Assembly (NCBI GenBank): GCA_025455285.1
Contig: JALOMU010000033.1
Location: 1-9,107 of the forward strand
Length of the DNA: 9,107 nucleotides
Direction of reading: 5' to 3'
Origin: Flavihumibacter sp.
GTDB taxonomy: Bacteria > Bacteroidota > Bacteroidia > Chitinophagales > Chitinophagaceae
In this document: positions 1-7,616 of the stretch, piece after piece
Layout of the letters: each line of letters opens with the position of its first letter
Numbering within the stretch: position 1 is the first letter of the stretch
Program-made: the position numbers and the translations under genes
Notes under the pieces: generated by a model
Seen by the model: only the letters and a program-made list of their open reading frames with translations
Databases searched by the model: none
Told to the model about the DNA's origin: nothing

Positions 1-110
1 CCTCCTGCTTCCACCACCATATCACTGCACCTGAGTTTTTTTTCAGGAATTAACTGGGTTGTTCGTGTGCTTTTATCAACTGCCGGATTCGGTGTTACAG
101 TAAGGATCAT
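1..110 (-). CDS. pfkB: PfkB-family phosphofructokinase, N-terminal fragment
   Basis: Only the first 36 codons are present; the gene continues past the left edge. The ATG is at 110 and the peptide begins MILTVTPNPAVDKSTR, the first beta strand and substrate-binding Asp segment typical of the PfkB/ribokinase superfamily. It continues with PEKKLRC and ends at VEAGG, the start of the glycine-rich sugar-binding loop. The spacing and the PExKLRC motif resemble E. coli phosphofructokinase-2 (PfkB) more than FruK, so fructose-6-phosphate to fructose-1,6-bisphosphate phosphorylation in the cytoplasm is the likely reaction. With so little of the protein visible, 1-phosphofructokinase or tagatose-6-phosphate kinase cannot be excluded. 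Its start lies 5 nt after the stop of the DsbA-family gene, which suggests a shared transcript and possibly translational coupling. Confidence 0.8.
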   Translation of the reverse strand, partial: MILTVTPNPAVDKSTRTTQLIPEKKLRCSDMVVEAG

Positions 111-115
111 GGCAC

Positions 116-769
116 TTAATTTTTATTCAGGTCAGCTAATACAGCTTCGATTCGTTGAATAAAACTTGCTTCATCGGTATACCCGCGGGCCAGCATAAAG
201 AATTTGCTTTCGCTAACCTGCATCAAAACACAGGGATACCCGGTAACCTGTAACTGTTTACAAAGTTGAAACTCATAATAAGCTTTCTCTTTGTATTCTT
301 CGGAACCCAGCTTTTGATAGAAATCATCCTCGTCAAGGTTATATTTCTCCAACAGATGACGGTAAGCTTCATTGTCACATAAATCCCTTCCTTCAAAATG
401 CAAGGCATATTGTAAGTCGGAAGCGAAATCAACCTGAAGGTCCGGATAAATATCCTTGAAAATGCACAACGCAATAGCCGGTTTTTCGGAATTCGGGTAC
501 CAATCACTCAAATCGGGATTAAAAATATGCCAGAGATAGTCCTGTCCGAACCGGATGCCGGTTAATTCTTCCACTGACTTATAAGCATCAGCAATATATC
601 CGGCCATTACACCAATATGTCTGGGCTGATCAGGAAGGATCATACCACCGGATAATACTTCGAATCCAACCCGGTCGGAATAGAGTTCATGAATTTTTTT
701 GATAACCGGACTAAAGCCGTAGCACCAGCCGCAATAAGCATCATAGCAATAATAAAGTACAGGGGTCAT
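116..769 (-). CDS. DsbA family (FrnE-like) thioredoxin-fold oxidoreductase
   Basis: This 217-residue protein has the DsbA/FrnE thioredoxin-like layout. The first beta strand leads straight into a CGWC active site (Cys13, Cys16). A helical insertion follows (about residues 50-170), then the cis-proline loop TGYP (Pro179) that faces the active site, and a final strand and helix. There is no signal peptide or membrane segment, so it should act in the cytoplasm, unlike classical periplasmic DsbA. The likely role is thiol-disulfide exchange or isomerisation; the related 2-hydroxychromene-2-carboxylate isomerases lack the CxxC pair, so that function is unlikely. The substrate is unknown. The ATG at 769 sits 109 bp from the divergent GNAT-nitrilase start, so both promoters must lie in 770-878; I could not identify a good TAnnTTTG box there. 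Only 5 nt separates its stop from the downstream phosphofructokinase start. Confidence 0.87.
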   Translation of the reverse strand: MTPVLYYCYDAYCGWCYGFSPVIKKIHELYSDRVGFEVLSGGMILPDQPRHIGVMAGYIADAYKSVEELTGIRFGQDYLWHIFNPDLSDWYPNSEKPAIALCIFKDIYPDLQVDFASDLQYALHFEGRDLCDNEAYRHLLEKYNLDEDDFYQKLGSEEYKEKAYYEFQLCKQLQVTGYPCVLMQVSESKFFMLARGYTDEASFIQRIEAVLADLNKN

Positions 770-878
770 GCTGCAAATTACCTGCTTTCAGCGGGACTTT
801 CACTGCGTATTAATGAGATCTTAACAACCGAACGGTGTAAACGGGGGTTATTGTTTAACTTACACCAAAGTGGATTTT

Positions 879-2399
879 ATGGAAAATGCAACAATAGAAG
901 TTAGGAATTTAACAATGGCGGATTACCAGGAATTGAAAGAATCCATGATTGAAGCCTATGCCAGTATGGGTGGACAGTACTGGGGAGAGCAATCCCTGGC
1001 CAAGCTTCTTAAAAAATTTCCCGAAGGTCAAATTTGTGTAACACTGGATGGTCGGGTGGTGGGATGTGCCCTAACCCTGATTGTTAATTTCAACCGGTTT
1101 GGAGACACCCACTCCTACCGTCAGGTTACAGGTAATTATACGTTTGATACACATGATCCGCAAGGGGATGTTCTTTATGGAATAGAGATGTTTATCCATC
1201 CTGAATTTCGTGGATTGCGACTGGCCCGGCGTTTATATGAAGCCCGTAAAGTATTGTGTGAGAACCTGAACCTGCGGGCAATTGTTGCGGGTGGCAGAAT
1301 TCCTGGTTATGGCAAATATGCGGAAGACATGACACCGCGCGAATACCTGGAAAAAGTAAAGCGTCGGGAATTACACGATAGTACGTTAAGTTTTCAGTTA
1401 GCAAATGATTTCCAAATAAAAAAAGTGATGCAGCATTACCTGCCGGAGGACAAGGAATCCCGCGGTTATGCGACCCTGTTAGTATGGTACAATGTATACT
1501 ATGAACCTAACCGGAATGCGCTGAACCTGCGGAAGGATTTTGTCCGTATTGGATTGGTGCAATGGCAGATGCGGCAATATGCGACATTAAAGGATATGAT
1601 GGAGCAGGTTGAATATTTTGTTGATGCGGTCAGTGATTACAATTCTGATTTCTGCCTTCTTCCTGAATTGTTCAATGCACCATTGATGGAGCAGTTTAAT
1701 CATTTGCCCGGGCATGCGGCGATTCGCGAGCTGGCTGCATTAACACCTGAAATCGTAGATGCACTTTCCAAGCTGGCCATCTCTTATAATGTGAATATCA
1801 TTGGTGGTTCCATGCCTTCCTACCGGGATGGAGAGCTATACAATACATCCTATTTCCTGCATCGGAATGGCCGGATTGATTTCTATGATAAAATTCATCC
1901 AACGCCTTCAGAAGAATACGAATGGGCCATAAAAGGTGGTGATAAGATCCAGGTAATTGAAACGGATGCAGGTAAGGTTGGCGTGTTGATCTGTTATGAT
2001 GTGGAGTTTCCGGAATTATCAAGACTGTTAGCTGATCAGGGTATGCAGATATTGTTTGTTCCCTTTTTAACGGATACTCAAAATGCCTATAACCGGGTGC
2101 GTTATTGTGCAGCAGCACGGGCAATCGAAAATGAATGTTTTGTTGCGATTGCGGGAACAGTGGGTAATCTTCCCAAAGTTCATAATATGGATTTGCAGTT
2201 TGCGCAGTCAGCTGTACTGACTCCTTCTGATTTTGCTTTTCCGGTAAATGGTATTAAAGCGGAAGCTACTCCCAATACGGAGATGATCATTGTGTCGGAT
2301 GTGGATCTGACGTTGTTATCGGAATTGCATGAATATGGAAGTGTGACTACTCTTAAGGACCGTCGCCATGATCTCTATGAGCTGAAGTTACTCAAGTAG
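879..2399 (+). CDS. GNAT N-acetyltransferase / carbon-nitrogen hydrolase fusion (YhcX-like)
   Basis: Two catalytic domains lie in one 506-residue chain. Residues about 5-210 are a GNAT acetyltransferase; the acetyl-CoA pyrophosphate loop is visible as HPEFRGLRLARRLYEA near residue 107. Residues about 222-506 are a nitrilase-superfamily amidohydrolase with the full Glu-Lys-Cys triad: Glu263 in LLPELFN, Lys338 in YDKIHPTP and Cys372 in GVLICYDVEFPE. The expected chemistry is amide (C-N) hydrolysis plus acyl transfer on an amine, in the cytoplasm; no signal peptide is seen. The architecture and length match B. subtilis YhcX-type proteins, whose physiological substrate I cannot state with confidence. 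I chose the ATG at 879. An in-frame GTG at 870 would add three residues and is less likely. No Shine-Dalgarno sequence is seen. The stop is 4 nt from the stop of the convergent YdeI-family gene. Confidence 0.92.
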   Translation: MENATIEVRNLTMADYQELKESMIEAYASMGGQYWGEQSLAKLLKKFPEGQICVTLDGRVVGCALTLIVNFNRFGDTHSYRQVTGNYTFDTHDPQGDVLYGIEMFIHPEFRGLRLARRLYEARKVLCENLNLRAIVAGGRIPGYGKYAEDMTPREYLEKVKRRELHDSTLSFQLANDFQIKKVMQHYLPEDKESRGYATLLVWYNVYYEPNRNALNLRKDFVRIGLVQWQMRQYATLKDMMEQVEYFVDAVSDYNSDFCLLPELFNAPLMEQFNHLPGHAAIRELAALTPEIVDALSKLAISYNVNIIGGSMPSYRDGELYNTSYFLHRNGRIDFYDKIHPTPSEEYEWAIKGGDKIQVIETDAGKVGVLICYDVEFPELSRLLADQGMQILFVPFLTDTQNAYNRVRYCAAARAIENECFVAIAGTVGNLPKVHNMDLQFAQSAVLTPSDFAFPVNGIKAEATPNTEMIIVSDVDLTLLSELHEYGSVTTLKDRRHDLYELKLLK

Positions 2400-2403
2400 G
2401 ATT

Positions 2404-3006
2404 TCATTTGTATTTCCAGTTCCGGTTTTTTCCATCGGCAATCCATTCCACTGCCTGGTCGATTCGTTTCTTTCGGGTGGTATCGGTTTTGGCATCCGTG
2501 ATCCATTCAATGTATTCTTTCCGGTGACTGTAGCTGAATTTATCAAAGACCTCCCAGGCGCGGTGGTTTTTCCGGAGTGCCTGTTCGAATTCAGGAGGAA
2601 GCATACATTCCTTGTGGTTGGATGTTGTTTTGCGGGGAAGTTTAATGCCCTGTTCATTGAGCAGCATGGCCTCCTGAAGCAGTGTTGTGAAGTGAACAGG
2701 CAGATCGTCGATCGATTTGATAGGACCGAGATGCCCCATTGATCTTTCTTCCCGGGCATTTTGCAATAAAGAAGTATCCTTCATGAGGGCAGCCTTCCAG
2801 AAACTGAATGCGCAATGATTCTTAAATCCTGCGAAACTGCAAAGCACTTCATTTTGGTATTCAAAATGTGGCATGCCCCATTTAACGGTTTCTTTGACAT
2901 CCGGGCAGGTCTTGTGTATCTGCTCTCTTATATGCAGCAGGATAGGCTGGGCAAAAGGTTGAGCTTTTGCTATGTAATCGTCGATGCGGGAGTCCAGCTG
3001 CGGCAT
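2404..3006 (-). CDS. YdeI/OmdA family protein with DUF1801 domain
   Basis: This 200-residue cytoplasmic protein has two recognisable modules. Residues about 15-115 are a DUF1801 (YdhG-like) domain, with the signature CPDVKETVKWGMPHFEY at 34-50 and FAGFKNHCAFSFW near 58-70. Residues about 135-195 are the YdeI/OmpD-associated (OmdA) domain, with PPEFEQAL, an Ala-Trp-rich helix and the KEYIEWI...TRKKRIDQAVEWI pattern. Proteins of this type have been linked to bacteriocin protection and, for the DUF1801 fold, iron handling, but no biochemical activity is firmly established, so none is assigned. It starts 71 nt after the polA stop on the same strand and may be read from the polA transcript; no terminator hairpin is apparent in the gap. 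The 3' end abuts the convergent GNAT-nitrilase gene with a 4-nt gap, leaving no room for a separate intergenic terminator. Confidence 0.88.
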   Translation of the reverse strand: MPQLDSRIDDYIAKAQPFAQPILLHIREQIHKTCPDVKETVKWGMPHFEYQNEVLCSFAGFKNHCAFSFWKAALMKDTSLLQNAREERSMGHLGPIKSIDDLPVHFTTLLQEAMLLNEQGIKLPRKTTSNHKECMLPPEFEQALRKNHRAWEVFDKFSYSHRKEYIEWITDAKTDTTRKKRIDQAVEWIADGKNRNWKYK

Positions 3007-3077
3007 TACCTAATTTACGCAAATTCCCTGATTCCAGCCAACCAACCGGTGCCATACGCCGCTGCTGAGTGGACTTT

Positions 3078-5909
3078 CTAGTGTGCTTCGAGCCAGTTGG
3101 TACCCTGGCCAACTTCAGCAATTACCGGAACCTCATTTGGAAGCGGAAGGGCTGATTGCATACATTCGAGGATCAAAGGTTTTAGCTGATCCACTTCATC
3201 CTTTCGTGCATCAAAAACCAATTCATCGTGCACTTGCAGGATCATTTTGCTTTTGAGTCCGGCTTTTTTTATGGCAGCATGCAGGGATGTCATAGCAAGT
3301 TTGATCATATCAGCAGCAGATCCCTGGATTGGGGAGTTAATGGCGTTGCGTTCTGCAAATCCGCGGACGGTAAAATTGGAGGAATTGATATCGCGCAGCC
3401 AGCGTTTTCGTCCCATCAGGGTTTGAACATAGCCATGTTCTTTGGCGAAATTGACTGTTTCGTCCATGTATCTGGTAATACCGCTGAATTCTTTTTTATA
3501 GTTATCTATTATTTCTTTGGCTTCTGTTCTGGAGATTCCCAGGTTATCAGCCAGGCCAAATGCGCCTTGTCCATAGATTATACCGAAATTGACACTTTTG
3601 GCTTTACGGCGCATGTCTTTTGTAACATCCGCTTCATCGATACCATACACCTTGGCAGCCGTTGCAGTATGAATATCTTTTCCCTGGCGGAATGCTTCAC
3701 ACATATTCGGGTCGCCACTGATAGCAGCAACAATACGTAATTCGATTTGGGAATAATCAGCTGAAAGCAGGATATGCTCACTGTCTCTGGGGATGAATGC
3801 CTTTCTGATTTCCTTTCCTCTTTCTGTCCGGATGGGAATATTCTGCAAGTTTGGATTATTACTGGATAACCGACCTGTAACAGCTACGGCCTGCGCGTAG
3901 GAAGTATGTACCCTACCTGTTTTGCGATTGATAATAAGTGGAAGGGCATCCACATAGGTTGATTTGAGCTTAGTTAACTCGCGGAAGGCAAGAATATCAT
4001 CCACAATGGGGTTTTGCATTGCGAGCTTGGCCAGCACATCTTCACCGGTAGCATATTGTCCGGTTTTGGTTTTTTTAGCTTTGGGGTCCAGTTTCAGTTT
4101 TTCAAACAGCACTTCCCCTAATTGTTTGGGGGAAGCCAGGTTGAAGCGGACACCTGCAGATGCGTAAACCCTTTCTTCAGCTGCTTTTGCTTCTTTTTCC
4201 AGCTCTTTTGAGTAGTCGTTTAAAAAGTCTGTATCTACTTTGATCCCCTCATATTCCATATCAGTCAAAACCTTAACAAGTGGGTTTTCCACTTTTTCGA
4301 ATACCGATTTCACTTCGAGGGATTCCAGTAGGGGAACGAATTTCTGTTTTAACTGAAGGGTGATATCTGCATCTTCGGCTGCATATTCTTTGATTTTCTC
4401 CAGCTCAACATCCCTCATATTTCCCTGGTTCTTCCCTTTTTTGCCGATCAGTTCTTCGATGTGGATCGGCTCATATCCCAGGTATTTGGTACTGAGCAGA
4501 TCCATGCCACGCTTTCCTTCAGGTTCGATTACATAATGAGCCAGCATAGTGTCAAACAATTTACCGCTGAGTTCATACCCGTACCATTTCAGGATAAGTA
4601 AATCGTATTTGATGTTTTGTCCAACCCATGTTTTGGCAGGGTCTCTGAAAAGGGTGTTGAACTGGTTCAGAATGCTTTTTGTTTTGAGCTGGTCAGCCGG
4701 ACAGGGAACATAATAACCAGTATGCGGCTTAACTGAAAAAGAGAGGCCTACCAGTTCAGCATCGTTTGCGTCCAGGCTGGTGGTTTCGGTATCAAAGCAG
4801 ATTTCCGGTTCTGCGGATAATACTTTAATTAATGCTTCAATAGCATCCGAGCCTTCCACCAATTCATATTGATGGGGGGTATTTTGGATGTTTTTATCAA
4901 CAAAATGGCTTGAATTGCCGTCGGAATCGTCGGATTTTTCAGAGTTTACCTGAACACCGCCATTATTTGACGTAGTAACTACATTGCCAAATAAATCAGT
5001 TTGAATGGGCTGGTTCGCCTGTGTTACAACCTGTATATCCTCACCAAGAATGCGTTTGGCAACTGTTTTAAATTCCAATTCAGTGAAGATTTCTTTCAGC
5101 GATTCGCGGTTCCAGTCTTTCAACCGGAAATCTTCCTCATGAAATTCAACCGGGACATTGGTGATGATGGTTGCCAGTTTTTTGGACAGGATGGCAGATT
5201 CTTTACCATTCCGGACTTTTTCACCCAAAGCGCCTTTTATTGAATCAGCGTTGGCCAGAATATTTTCCAGGGTACCATATTCATTTAGCAATTTGGAGGC
5301 GGTTTTTTCTCCAACACCAGCAATACCTGGTATATTGTCAACTGCATCTCCCATCAATCCCAGCATATCAATTACCTGGTCAACGGAACCTATATTCCAT
5401 TTTGAACAAACTTCATCCGGACCTAAAATTTCAATATCTCCACCCTGGTAACCCGGTTTGTATATTTTGATTTTATCAGAAACCAATTGACCATAATCTT
5501 TATCGGGTGTTACCATGAACACTTCATAGCCGGCGGCAGCTGCCTGTTTGGATAATGTGCCTACTACATCATCTGCTTCAAAACCATCCAACTCAACAAC
5601 GGGGATATTAAATCCACGAATGATTCGCTTGATATCGGGAATTGCAAGAAGCAGGTCTTCAGGAGCTTCCTGCCGATTGGCTTTATAATCAGTAAAATCA
5701 GTATGACGTTCAGTAGGAGCCTGGGTATCAAAACAGACCGCCATATGGGTGGGGTGCCGGTTATTTATAAGTTCCAGCAAAGCATTTGTAAAACCGAATT
5801 GAGCATTGGTGTTTTTACCCTGGCTGGTGATACGGGGACTGCGAATGAGCGCATAATAGGCTCTGAAAATGAGGGCCATCGCGTCGAGCAGAAATAGTCT
5901 TTTGTCCAT
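3078..5909 (-). CDS. polA: DNA polymerase I
   Basis: This complete 943-residue family A polymerase fills gaps and removes RNA primers in replication and repair. Residues 1-290 are the 5'-nuclease domain, with metal-site acidic residues in LLDAMAL (Asp9), GFEADDVVG (Glu111, Asp113, Asp114), DKDYGQL (Asp136, Asp138) and the helix-hairpin-helix region DAVDNIPGIAGVGEKTA. Residues about 345-530 are the 3'-5' proofreading domain, and it appears active: FDTET (Asp373, Glu375), QNIKYD (Asp436) and YAAED (Tyr509, Asp513). The polymerase domain has motif A LLSADYSQIELR (Asp718), motif B RRKAKSVNFGIIYG (Arg767, Lys771, Phe775, Tyr779) and motif C LQVHDE (Asp895). These sit at a constant +13 offset from the E. 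coli Pol I residues. Phe775 is the usual residue that disfavours dideoxynucleotides. A low-complexity linker (about 293-345) carries QTDLF, resembling a sliding-clamp-binding motif. The ATG at 5909 lies 55 nt after the stop of the upstream DUF4143 gene. Confidence 0.98.
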   Translation of the reverse strand: MDKRLFLLDAMALIFRAYYALIRSPRITSQGKNTNAQFGFTNALLELINNRHPTHMAVCFDTQAPTERHTDFTDYKANRQEAPEDLLLAIPDIKRIIRGFNIPVVELDGFEADDVVGTLSKQAAAAGYEVFMVTPDKDYGQLVSDKIKIYKPGYQGGDIEILGPDEVCSKWNIGSVDQVIDMLGLMGDAVDNIPGIAGVGEKTASKLLNEYGTLENILANADSIKGALGEKVRNGKESAILSKKLATIITNVPVEFHEEDFRLKDWNRESLKEIFTELEFKTVAKRILGEDIQVVTQANQPIQTDLFGNVVTTSNNGGVQVNSEKSDDSDGNSSHFVDKNIQNTPHQYELVEGSDAIEALIKVLSAEPEICFDTETTSLDANDAELVGLSFSVKPHTGYYVPCPADQLKTKSILNQFNTLFRDPAKTWVGQNIKYDLLILKWYGYELSGKLFDTMLAHYVIEPEGKRGMDLLSTKYLGYEPIHIEELIGKKGKNQGNMRDVELEKIKEYAAEDADITLQLKQKFVPLLESLEVKSVFEKVENPLVKVLTDMEYEGIKVDTDFLNDYSKELEKEAKAAEERVYASAGVRFNLASPKQLGEVLFEKLKLDPKAKKTKTGQYATGEDVLAKLAMQNPIVDDILAFRELTKLKSTYVDALPLIINRKTGRVHTSYAQAVAVTGRLSSNNPNLQNIPIRTERGKEIRKAFIPRDSEHILLSADYSQIELRIVAAISGDPNMCEAFRQGKDIHTATAAKVYGIDEADVTKDMRRKAKSVNFGIIYGQGAFGLADNLGISRTEAKEIIDNYKKEFSGITRYMDETVNFAKEHGYVQTLMGRKRWLRDINSSNFTVRGFAERNAINSPIQGSAADMIKLAMTSLHAAIKKAGLKSKMILQVHDELVFDARKDEVDQLKPLILECMQSALPLPNEVPVIAEVGQGTNWLEAH

Positions 5910-5913
5910 ATAA

Positions 5914-5921
5914 CAAAGATA
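5914..5921 (-). promoter_or_regulatory. candidate Bacteroidota -7 box before polA
   Basis: On the minus strand this reads TATCTTTG, a perfect match to the Bacteroidota -7 consensus TAnnTTTG. It ends 4 nt before the polA ATG. No good -33 TTTG sits at the usual spacing; the nearest TTTG is about 30 nt upstream. If used, transcription would begin at or next to the start codon, giving a leaderless or nearly leaderless polA message. The match could be chance. Confidence 0.3.
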
Positions 5922-5964
5922 GGGTTATGAAAAAGAGCAGAGCCGCCAGGGCAAACATTGCTAT

Positions 5965-7188
5965 TCAGCGTAAGAGGGAAAGCTTTTGCAAGAGATTAGC
6001 CAGGGAGATATAGTAGCAATTGGCAGGAAGACTATCTGCAATCACATTAGCAGGTTCTTTGCCTGGCTCTGCCTGATAATTTGCCTGAACTATATAATTT
6101 TTTCTGGAGGGGAGATCCGACAGACAATTTCTTAGTGCCCTGTTTATCATTGGAATACTGCCTGTTTGAATCAAAATAGCGATAGTTGGCTTTTCGTTAC
6201 CAGCAGAAAGCTTTTCATTTTTTGTAATAACAAGTTGAATTTCAGCCGCATGTTGGGTGCGATAATAATACATTTGGAATTTTTCAGGGAGAACTTTGGC
6301 AATTTCCTCGATAACATATCCTTCCCAGGAGCCGGCCTGGCAGGCGGATTTACTCAATGCACGTAATGATTGGATACCCAATAAATGGTGCAGGATTCCT
6401 GCATCCCGGATATAAATCTTAGGTGCTTTAGCCAAACGCTTTTTGCTTTCTCCTGGTAATGCAGGAAGCAAACGTATAATAAACGAAGCTTCCAAAAATC
6501 GAATATACCTCAGCACCGTTGGGCCTGAAATGCCCATTGCTCTTGCAAGCACCTGAAAATTTAAAATATTTCCGTTCAGTTGTGCAATCAGTTCAAGACA
6601 ATGTCTTATACTATGTTTGTCCAGCTGGTGTCCCACCAGGGGAACTGAATCAGCCGAAATAATTTTGTCAAGAATCCGTTCTGCACGATTTGCCATCACC
6701 CGATTAGAAGGTGCAGACAAAAAACCGGGAAAACCACCTTTCAGCCAATGTTGCCAAATAATTTCTGATTTGTTGAACTTAAGCGATAGCAATGAGCAAG
6801 GAAAAACCTCCTGGAGAATAAATTTTTTTGGAACCTGGAAAAATCTAAAAGTCGTTTGAAATCTAAAATTGGTTGATAAAATGAATTTAGGCTGACTTTT
6901 GAACTTAGAGGTAAAACCTTTTATGTCCACCAAAATTGAGGGCATACAATCAATTGATTCAATAAAAATCAATTCTTTGGTATGAGCAGAAAAAAATAAA
7001 TCCGGATGAATAATTCTGCGCCGATCCATTGATTTTGATAAATTGAGGATCAAAATCTTCTTACGCAACTGTTTTGCGATTTGCTCCGCTAAAATTCTTT
7101 TGCCTACTAAAACGGGTCCATGAAGGACTAAAATTTGATTTTGTCTGAAAATCCGGCTAACTGCCAGGTTTAAAGTTGCCTTAACCAC
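5965..7188 (-). CDS. DUF4143 AAA-type protein with degenerate ATPase and nuclease-like motifs
   Basis: This 407-residue protein follows the ATPase/DUF4143 family order at about the usual length. It has an N-terminal P-loop domain (about 1-180), a winged-helix segment (about 205-240, NFQVLARAMGISGPTVLRYI) and a DUF4143 C-terminal region with the conserved KKRLAKAPKIYIRDAGI (249-265), GSWEGYVIEE and YYYRT motifs. Several key positions differ from the family pattern. Walker A is GPVLVGKR (24-31), with Arg in place of the Thr/Ser after GK. Walker B is LIFIES (73-78), where Asp-Glu is expected. In the C-terminal restriction-endonuclease-like part, AEIQLVI has Gln318 for the usual Asp, and the usual ExK is L339-I-Q341. 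ATP hydrolysis and nuclease function are therefore doubtful. The reading frame is intact. The start is a GTG at 7188; an in-frame TAA lies two codons upstream. Biological roles in this family are poorly known, so none is assigned. polA follows 55 nt downstream. Confidence 0.85.
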   Translation of the reverse strand: MVKATLNLAVSRIFRQNQILVLHGPVLVGKRILAEQIAKQLRKKILILNLSKSMDRRRIIHPDLFFSAHTKELIFIESIDCMPSILVDIKGFTSKFKSQPKFILSTNFRFQTTFRFFQVPKKFILQEVFPCSLLSLKFNKSEIIWQHWLKGGFPGFLSAPSNRVMANRAERILDKIISADSVPLVGHQLDKHSIRHCLELIAQLNGNILNFQVLARAMGISGPTVLRYIRFLEASFIIRLLPALPGESKKRLAKAPKIYIRDAGILHHLLGIQSLRALSKSACQAGSWEGYVIEEIAKVLPEKFQMYYYRTQHAAEIQLVITKNEKLSAGNEKPTIAILIQTGSIPMINRALRNCLSDLPSRKNYIVQANYQAEPGKEPANVIADSLPANCYYISLANLLQKLSLLR

Positions 7189-7206
7189 GGTTTAGGTGAA
7201 ATTTAA

Positions 7207-7243
7207 TTGAGTAAATTTAATATAATATATAATGATTACTCAA
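7207..7243. promoter_or_regulatory. inverted repeat, possible operator
   Basis: Perfect 8-bp arms TTGAGTAA (7207-7214) and TTACTCAA (7236-7243) flank a 21-bp AT-only-like spacer. The arm centres are 29 bp apart, near three helical turns, so a dimeric regulator could bind one face. The arms overlap both elements of the candidate promoter for the DUF4143 gene, which would suit repression or autoregulation through that protein's winged helix. This is inference; the arm sequence is AT-rich and its 7-mer core is common in this window. Confidence 0.3.
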
Positions 7244-7244
7244 A
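7212..7244 (-). promoter_or_regulatory. candidate promoter of the DUF4143 gene
   Basis: On the minus strand there is a TTTG (7244-7241) as the -33 element, a 21-nt spacer, and TAAATTTA (7219-7212) as the -7 element, which matches five of the six fixed positions of TAnnTTTG. The predicted transcription start is near 7208, leaving a leader of about 20 nt before the GTG at 7188. Element spacing and position both fit the Bacteroidota pattern, but the region is so AT-rich that near matches are easy to find. Confidence 0.35.
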
Positions 7245-7616
7245 ATAAATTCGGTAATATTTTTCGTTTTAAATCCCTTTTATAGGTAATAGTAAGCCGT
7301 GTATTAGACAAACAATACGCACTTTTGTGATCTTAACAGCAGCTTTTATCCCATACTAAAAAAGTGGTCAAAAAATATATGTTCAACCAAATCGGAACAA
7401 TATTTTTTATGTAATTAATAGTCTATTGTAATTTTTATTTCAGTTCTTAAAATCTACTTATCAATAATCATTCCACCGAGCTGAAATGTAGATCTGTAAG
7501 GGTTTTTGGAAACAGATAGTGTGCATTAACATTTTAATGGGAAAATTCTGGCACAATGATTGGATTTACTTACTTGTTATCAAACAATTCATTTATCCAA
7601 GTTAAAAATCAGTAGT

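Larger units (their letters stand above)
7189..7616. other. AT-rich divergent intergenic region
   Basis: This is a spacer of about 430 bp between the minus-strand DUF4143 gene and the plus-strand small exported protein, noticeably richer in A and T than the flanking genes. Its left end holds the inverted repeat and the candidate promoter for the DUF4143 gene. The rest (7245-7616) has no convincing ORF, tRNA, terminator or repeat. It must contain the promoter for the 7617 gene; a TTTG at 7505-7508 followed 18 nt later by a poor -7 match is the only lead and is too weak to call. A small RNA cannot be excluded. Confidence 0.7.

Noticed and set aside
1..162. Open plus-strand frame from position 1 to a TAA at 160.
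   Set aside because: It is antisense to a recognisable PfkB N-terminus and the end of the DsbA-family gene, has no start in the window and shows no protein-like pattern.
870..878. GTG start for the GNAT-nitrilase gene.
   Set aside because: The ATG at 879 is in frame, costs only three residues and is the more usual start; neither has a Shine-Dalgarno sequence.
3228..3740. 170-codon plus-strand open frame inside polA.
   Set aside because: It is fully antisense to the polymerase domain, whose conserved motifs explain the sequence; its translation resembles no family.
5158..5470. Two overlapping plus-strand open frames inside polA.
   Set aside because: They are antisense shadows of the 5'-nuclease domain.
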